From Flavobacteriaceae bacterium (GTDB lineage Bacteria > Bacteroidota > Bacteroidia > Flavobacteriales > Flavobacteriaceae), in NCBI GenBank assembly GCA_002702405.1, contig NZZH01000036.1, positions 42,348-49,994 of the forward strand: 7,647 nt of DNA. Reading direction: 5' to 3'. The position numbers and the translations under genes were made by a program. The notes under the pieces were generated by a model, which was not told the origin of the DNA, did not search any database, and saw only the letters and a list, made by a program, of their open reading frames with translations. Below are positions 1 through 6,300 of the stretch, piece by piece. Each line of letters starts with the position of its first letter. Positions within the stretch are counted from its first letter, which is position 1.

Positions 1-372
1 GCAAAAGTTCAGGTCGGTGATGTAGCATTTTATACCATTACAGTTAAAAATACGGGTAATGTAAGTCTTACAAGTGTTTCATTAGTGGATCAGCTATCAG
101 GTGCATCAGGAGAAATCTTAAATCTTGATAGTGGACCAACATTCCAGAGCTCCTCAAAGGGAACAGCTGCGGGAGGCCTATTGGTAGGAGAAATAGCCAC
201 CTATACTGCAACCTTTACGGTAAACCAGGCAGCAGTAGATTATGGTGGGTTTAACAATGCTGTAACAGGTTCTGGTAGAGATCCTGCAAATACTCTGATA
301 ACAGATCAGAGTGATGAAGGGAATCCTTCCAATGGATTTAATAATCCAACACCAGTACCCATCCCACCAGAA
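1..372 (+). repeat. Ig-like DUF11/DUF7507 unit 1 (5' truncated)
   Basis: Residues 1-124. The unit enters at VGDVAFYTITVKNTGNV, so the first strand with the usual Lys (VTKT) lies upstream. The later landmarks are present: VDQ in the DTLTD position, LLVGEIATYTATFTVNQ, then GGFNNAV. The exit linker is a weak, less acidic version of the usual one (ITDQSDEGNPSNG) and ends in a Pro-rich stretch (TPVPIPPEP), which probably acts as a stiff spacer to the next unit. Confidence 0.85.
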
Positions 373-3300
373 CCAAGCATACTGGCACAAAAAATTTCAA
401 CCTATACAGATAATGATAGTAGTACTACTCTCAGTCTTGGAGATACAATAAACTACACTATAACGGTTTCAAATACTGGAAATGTTACCCTTGGTCGGAC
501 AGGTGGAGCTAGTGGTACTTTTGTTATAACAGATACTTTCTTATCTCTGAGTGGAGTCAACACACCAACCCTTAATTCAGGACCAACCTTTGTAGGTGCA
601 AATCTAGGATCTTCTTATGGGCTTTTAAAACCAGGTGAGATGGCAACCTTTAATGCGACATACATTGTTACCCAAGACATTGTAAATGCCGGAGGAGTAT
701 CAAACCAAGTTGAAGTAAGAGCAATAACACCAAATGGATCGTTCGTTAGTGATGTTAGTGATGATGGAATTAGTGCAGATGGTGAATTATTTGATGATCC
801 AACAATTAATGGAATTGCACCAGACCCATCAATTACAATTACCAAGTCTCAGACAATAACAGATAATGGCAACGGCTTAAATGATGCAGGAGACAATATT
901 GTTTATACCATAACCATTTCAAATACCGGAAATGTTGACTTGACATCAGTGGTTGTAAGTGATAGTTTAATTGGTCTAGCCGCTTCTACAAGTATTACAT
1001 TAACTAGCTCACTAACGTTTGTTAGTGCAACAAAAGGATCTAACTCAAACATTCTTAAAGTTGGTGAGATGGCCACCTATACTGCAGCTTATCTGGTAAA
1101 CCAAGCAGCTGTTGATGAAAACGGAGTTCGAAATACAGCTAGCGTGAGTGCTATTTCTACTGCAGGATCTGGATCAAGTACTACTGTTAGTGCAACTTCA
1201 AATTCTGTAGACTTTGCTATAACAGCAGATCTTTCCATCGATGTTACTAAAACAGCTTCTGTTACTGACAATGACGGTGATGGTGAAACGGGTCTTGGGG
1301 ATACGATCATTTACACCATTACCATTACCAATACTGGAGTACAGACATTAAAAGGATTTAACCTTACTGATACACTAACCGATGCTGCTGGCAATGCTTT
1401 GTCACTTAGTACATCGCTCACTTCATCTGATCCAATGAATTTATCACCAGGTCAATCCAAAACATATTCAGCGACATATGTTATTGAGCAATCTGCACTA
1501 GACAATGGAGGTGTAAAAAACAGTGTTTTAGTAGTTGCTAGTAATTTAAATGCTACTAAGTTTACTAATGATGTCAGTGATGATGGGAATGATAGTGATG
1601 GTAACACGGTAGATGATACAACAGATGTTTTAATCACGGCGGACCCATCAATTGAGGTCACCAAAACTTTTGTAAGTAACGATGTTGATGGTGATAATCT
1701 TATCTCAGTTGGAGATGTGCTCACTTATACCATAAAGGTTGAAAATACAGGGAATATTACCTTAAGATCAATATATTTAGAGGATACATTTACTGACTTT
1801 GATGGCAATACAGTAACTCCAACAGTCGCTCCTCCCGCTTGGGTCTCTTCTTCTGCAGGTTCAGCAGTGAGAACACTCATCTCAGGAGAGATTGCAACAT
1901 ATACCACTACCTACACCATATTGGCTGGTGATGTTGCCAGCGGTGGGATAAAAAATACGGTAACGGCAAAAAGTTATCATTATCCAGAAGGTAACCCAGT
2001 GGTCCTTACCCAAGACGTCAGTGATGATGGAGATGATACCGATGGAAACACGACTGACGATCCTACTCTTGCCTATATAGGACAATTACCTGCAATGGAG
2101 GTGACAAAAACCGCTTCTATGACAGACAATGGGGCATCGGGACCTAGTGTGGGCGATGTGGTACATTTCTTTATATCTGTTAAAAATACTGGTCCAGATA
2201 TTTTAAATGATTTAACTTTTGTAGACACATTAAAAGATGCTAGGAATACAACAAAGGCTCTTACCACCTCAGTAACTTTTGTCTCTGGAACCACTAGCTC
2301 TACCTCTAGTACCATTCAAGTAGGTGGAACAGTTACTTTCACAACAACGTTTAATATAGACCAAGCATCAATTGATTCGGGAGGGCTGAATAACACCATT
2401 ACCTTTGAGGCGAATTCAGCTAGAAATCCAGTACCGGCAGAAAAAGATGTTAAAGATATTAGTGATGATGGCGATGATACCGATGGAAACACAACCGATG
2501 ACCCTACTTTTGTTCTTCTTGGAAAAGACACTGATAATGACGGCAAACCTGATACTACTGATATAGATGATGACAATGATGGTATTTTAGACCGAGACGA
2601 GAAGTGTTTGACTTATGTTTTAGACGGACAGTCCTTTGAAAGCTATTGGAAACCTGGAGCGCCGGTAAATTCATCTGACAATTCCATACGAGCGCGACCA
2701 GACACTACTACTGCACCACCTTTTAGCGCTGTTGATGGAAATGGTGAGGTCTGGGATGCAGCATTTGTTAATGGAGTGAACTGGGCTCCTCAACAAGGGA
2801 CTTATTTTGCTGAACTTCTTCAAAATGCTGGTGCTAACAATAGGTCGTGGTGGCCTGAGAATCAGCCCCTATCAACTGTAGTCACAACCGCGTTTGATAG
2901 AATTATGGTTGAACAAGAAGTTTACCCTTCCTCTACTTACTCCATAACTTTTTATCATAAAGACGGGGGAAGACAATCAGCTAGTCATGGAGATGGAGGG
3001 TCTACTCTTGTTCAAATTCAGTCTCTTCAAACCAATTGGCAAATCGATCAGCTAACAGAAACGCCTGCTAACTGGACTGCTCAGACAGTGACCTTTACAA
3101 CCGATGAGAACACAACAAGCATTGCCATCTTATTCTCTCCTTTCTCTGCTGCTAATGTTTCCATTCAGCTTGACGGGATAATTATGGGTTCTGTAACTCC
3201 ATGTATTGCTGATATTGATGGGGATGGTGTTCCCAATGGTATAGATTTAGATTCTGACAACGATGGAATATTTGACGTGGTTGAATCAGGTAATGAAGCT

Positions 3301-6300
3301 TTAGATACTAATGGAGATGGTAGGATTGATATTAAAGACAGTGGTTTTGTTGATGCTGATAACAACGGTGCCCATGACACGACAGAGACCAATACCCTAA
3401 AGGACTCTGATAATGATGGCAACATTGATGCTTTTGAATTAGATTCTGATAATGATGGTTGTAATGACGTGAATGAGGCTGGGTTTACAGATCCAAATGG
3501 GGATGGTATTTTAGGGCCAAATTCAGTCACTCAGAACGCCTCGGGAACGGTAACTAGTGGAAGTGATGGTTATACCACGCCACAGGATTTAGACAATGAT
3601 GGGGATTTAGACTATAGGGATGCAAATTACGATGTGGGATGTTCTAACCCTAAGGTGGAAGCCCAGAAAATAGTTCAGGTAATTGATAATAATTTAGATG
3701 GGCTTACCAATCTTGGAGATGATCTAGTCTATACCATAACAATTACAAATACAGGAAACATTGATCTTAAGTTAGATGTAGATGATTTATTAAATGATGA
3801 AGAAGGGGCATTGATTGAGAAATTAGATCTTACCTTTAGCGGCGTTAATACAACAACAACCTTCACTGCCACTACAAACCTAGCGAAAAGAAGTAATCAA
3901 GTTCAGTCTTCCGGGGGGCCCTGGCAGATAACGACTAGCAGTGGCTATATTAGTCAATGGACATATAGTAACTACATTCCAGCTGGTGTTGATTATTATT
4001 ATGATGCTACCTTATCTGGAGTTACTCAAGCAAACGTGGATCTACCAGAAGGATTTCAAACCACAACAGGAAATTTTGGTGATGACAACTCTTCTCAAGA
4101 TGCAGGAGCAAATGGTACTTATAATGACACCTTTTGGACAAGAATGAGAAATCATAGCTCTGATCCAAACAATACATATGAGCTTTCATGGCTTTATCAA
4201 ATAATTAATAACGGACAGAACCTTAAGCCAAACACGAAATATACAGTATCCGTTTATGCTAAGGCTTATCAGAACGCCCATATAAGTAGTGATGGATCAG
4301 AAACTGATCATAGATGGAAACTAGTTTTTCATACAGGAAATACAAGCGATACAACAAAGGAGTGGGAAACATCAAATAACGCACATGGCACAAATTATAC
4401 CGATGAGCGCTACAATTGGGAGATGGCTGAGAAATCTGATTGGCTCTTTATGACTGATCTTCAGTGGAAAAGATATTCCTTTACCATCACTACTGGTGCA
4501 ACTCCTGGAGTAGGACGGGTAGGGATAAGACCTCCGCACAACGCTAATCATGGTGCTGCATATTGGGGCTTTCAGGTAGAAGAAAATGCTTCTCCTACGC
4601 GCCTGACTTATACCTATGATACTTTTTTCACCCCTACAGCTGCTACCTCAGGAACTTTTGATCCAAGGGTAACCTACTTGCCTCCAGGGGGAGTGGTTAG
4701 TTATACAGCATCATTTACGATCAATCAGGCTGCGATGGATGGGGGAGAATTTGTTTCTAACGTGGCTAGCGTAACAGGTACTTTTACAACTCCTTCAGGA
4801 ATTACAGGAACAGTAACCACGGTTAGTGATGATCCAACAACGGGGGCGGATGATGATCCAACAAAAACAGATCTTGATAATGAGTCCGCAGTAGAGGTCA
4901 CAAAAACATTTACTACAACTGATAAAAATGGAAATGGACTGAAAGATGTTGGCGATATAATAAACTATACCGTTGCTATTGAAAATAAGGGGCAGACCTC
5001 CCTGGGAAGTTTAACTCTCATAGATAGTTTTGCTAGGGCTGATGGCACTACTCAAACTCTAGAGGTCAATAGAGCAGTTGAAGGGGCAACCAATTTATTC
5101 ACCTACTCAGGTTATTGGTATTACAGTGCCAACGGTTGGAGCAATCCTGGGAATTACAACAATGGTGGGGTTGGCGGATATGCTTGGAGAAATGAATTTG
5201 CACCGGGAATTGAGTATTATTTTTCTACAGCATCTGGTAGAAATCATAATAGGGTTGAAAATTCATTGCCAAACATTGGGTATGGAATAACTACAGCAAG
5301 CTATGATAGTGAATCTAGGTTGTTTTCAATGTATACACTCCAAGAATATGGCATCATTTATAGAAGTTACAATTTTGAGCCAAACACGACCTATACTTTT
5401 TCAGTTTATGCAAAGGCCAATAATTCAACCATGGCTACTAAGCCATTTTATCTAGCGGTATGGGATGGAAGTCAAGGAGCTTATCAGACAGGAAGTTCTG
5501 GGTCTTGGACCTCTACGCATACCATAAAAACTGAAGAGCTTTTTTTAATTAACGGAACTTATAAGCGATATAAGATCACCTTTACAACTAGTGCAGGCGC
5601 CGGGTCAAATGGTAGAATAATTATACGCCCACCCGTTTATTCAAGTAATGATAATCGATGGGGTCTTGCTCAACTTGAAAAGGGAGCTGCGGCAACTACT
5701 TGGATTTATACCTACAACAGTACAGATAAAGCTGGATCAAAATATTTAGGAGATGAACCGCCATTTACTAACTGGTCTAGTGGTTACCCTTCAAATAATA
5801 GCAACTATGATTGGGTATATATGAACGGCTCCAACAGGCAGTGGTATACCACCAATAGTAGTCAAAGATTCATTGTTGAGGTGGAGGATCAGCTTGTAAA
5901 TACTCTCTCCTGTAGTGGATGTCCCTCATTTGCCCCTATAGGGCAATATGGAGGAAATAGTTATTTCTATAACAGTAACAATAGTAATTACTCTTGGGAT
6001 CAAGCGCAGAGTTATGCTCAGCAGGCAGGGGGCCATCTTTGGGTTCCTGACATTCAGGCAGAACATGATTATGTAGTTGGAAGGTTAAACGATCTGAGTC
6101 TATCCAATAATTTTTGGATTGGTGTACGTCATAATCCTGCTAATAGTACTTATAACGTGGATTGGTATCCTGTCTATGGACCTAACACAGAACTTGATCA
6201 TGGTAAAGAAATACTCGCCAAACCAACAATTGAGCCTGGTGAGAAAGTTGAATTAAGCGTTGACTACACCATCACCCAGCAAGATATTGACGCAGGGTCA

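Noticed and set aside
615..2576. A series of - strand open frames (about 60-90 codons each), also at 7239-7469
   Set aside because: They recur at the same place relative to each Ig-like unit, with similar Ser/Val/Thr-rich products, because they are antisense shadows of the repeated sense sequence. The + strand frame across them is continuous and makes clear domain sense.
3165..3530. Open frame of 121 codons on the - strand
   Set aside because: It lies exactly antisense to the TSP3-like calcium repeats. Its Ser/Pro/Leu-rich protein is what the reverse complement of Asp/Asn/Gly-rich repeat codons gives. The repeated SLxSLSES pattern mirrors the sense repeats, and no ribosome binding site or family is recognisable.
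3941..4147. Short + strand open frame in another reading frame (also 5078-5290)
   Set aside because: Both lie inside the CBM-like inserts, where frame 1 encodes recognisable domain landmarks. They have no ribosome binding site and no recognisable product.
5794..6000. Short internal repeat (NNSNYDW at 5794-5814 and NNSNYSW at 5977-5997)
   Set aside because: The match is only seven residues in low-complexity Asn/Ser sequence, the DNA differs at several bases, and the two segments belong to different halves of the lectin fold. Chance similarity is enough to explain it.
5743..6180. Variable region of a diversity-generating retroelement, since lectin folds are common targets and the segment is rich in Asn, Ser and Tyr codons
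   Set aside because: No reverse transcriptase or template repeat is in the window, and the segment is internal, not at the protein end. Asn/Ser/Tyr richness is found throughout the AT-rich inserts. A template copy nearby in the genome would reopen the question.
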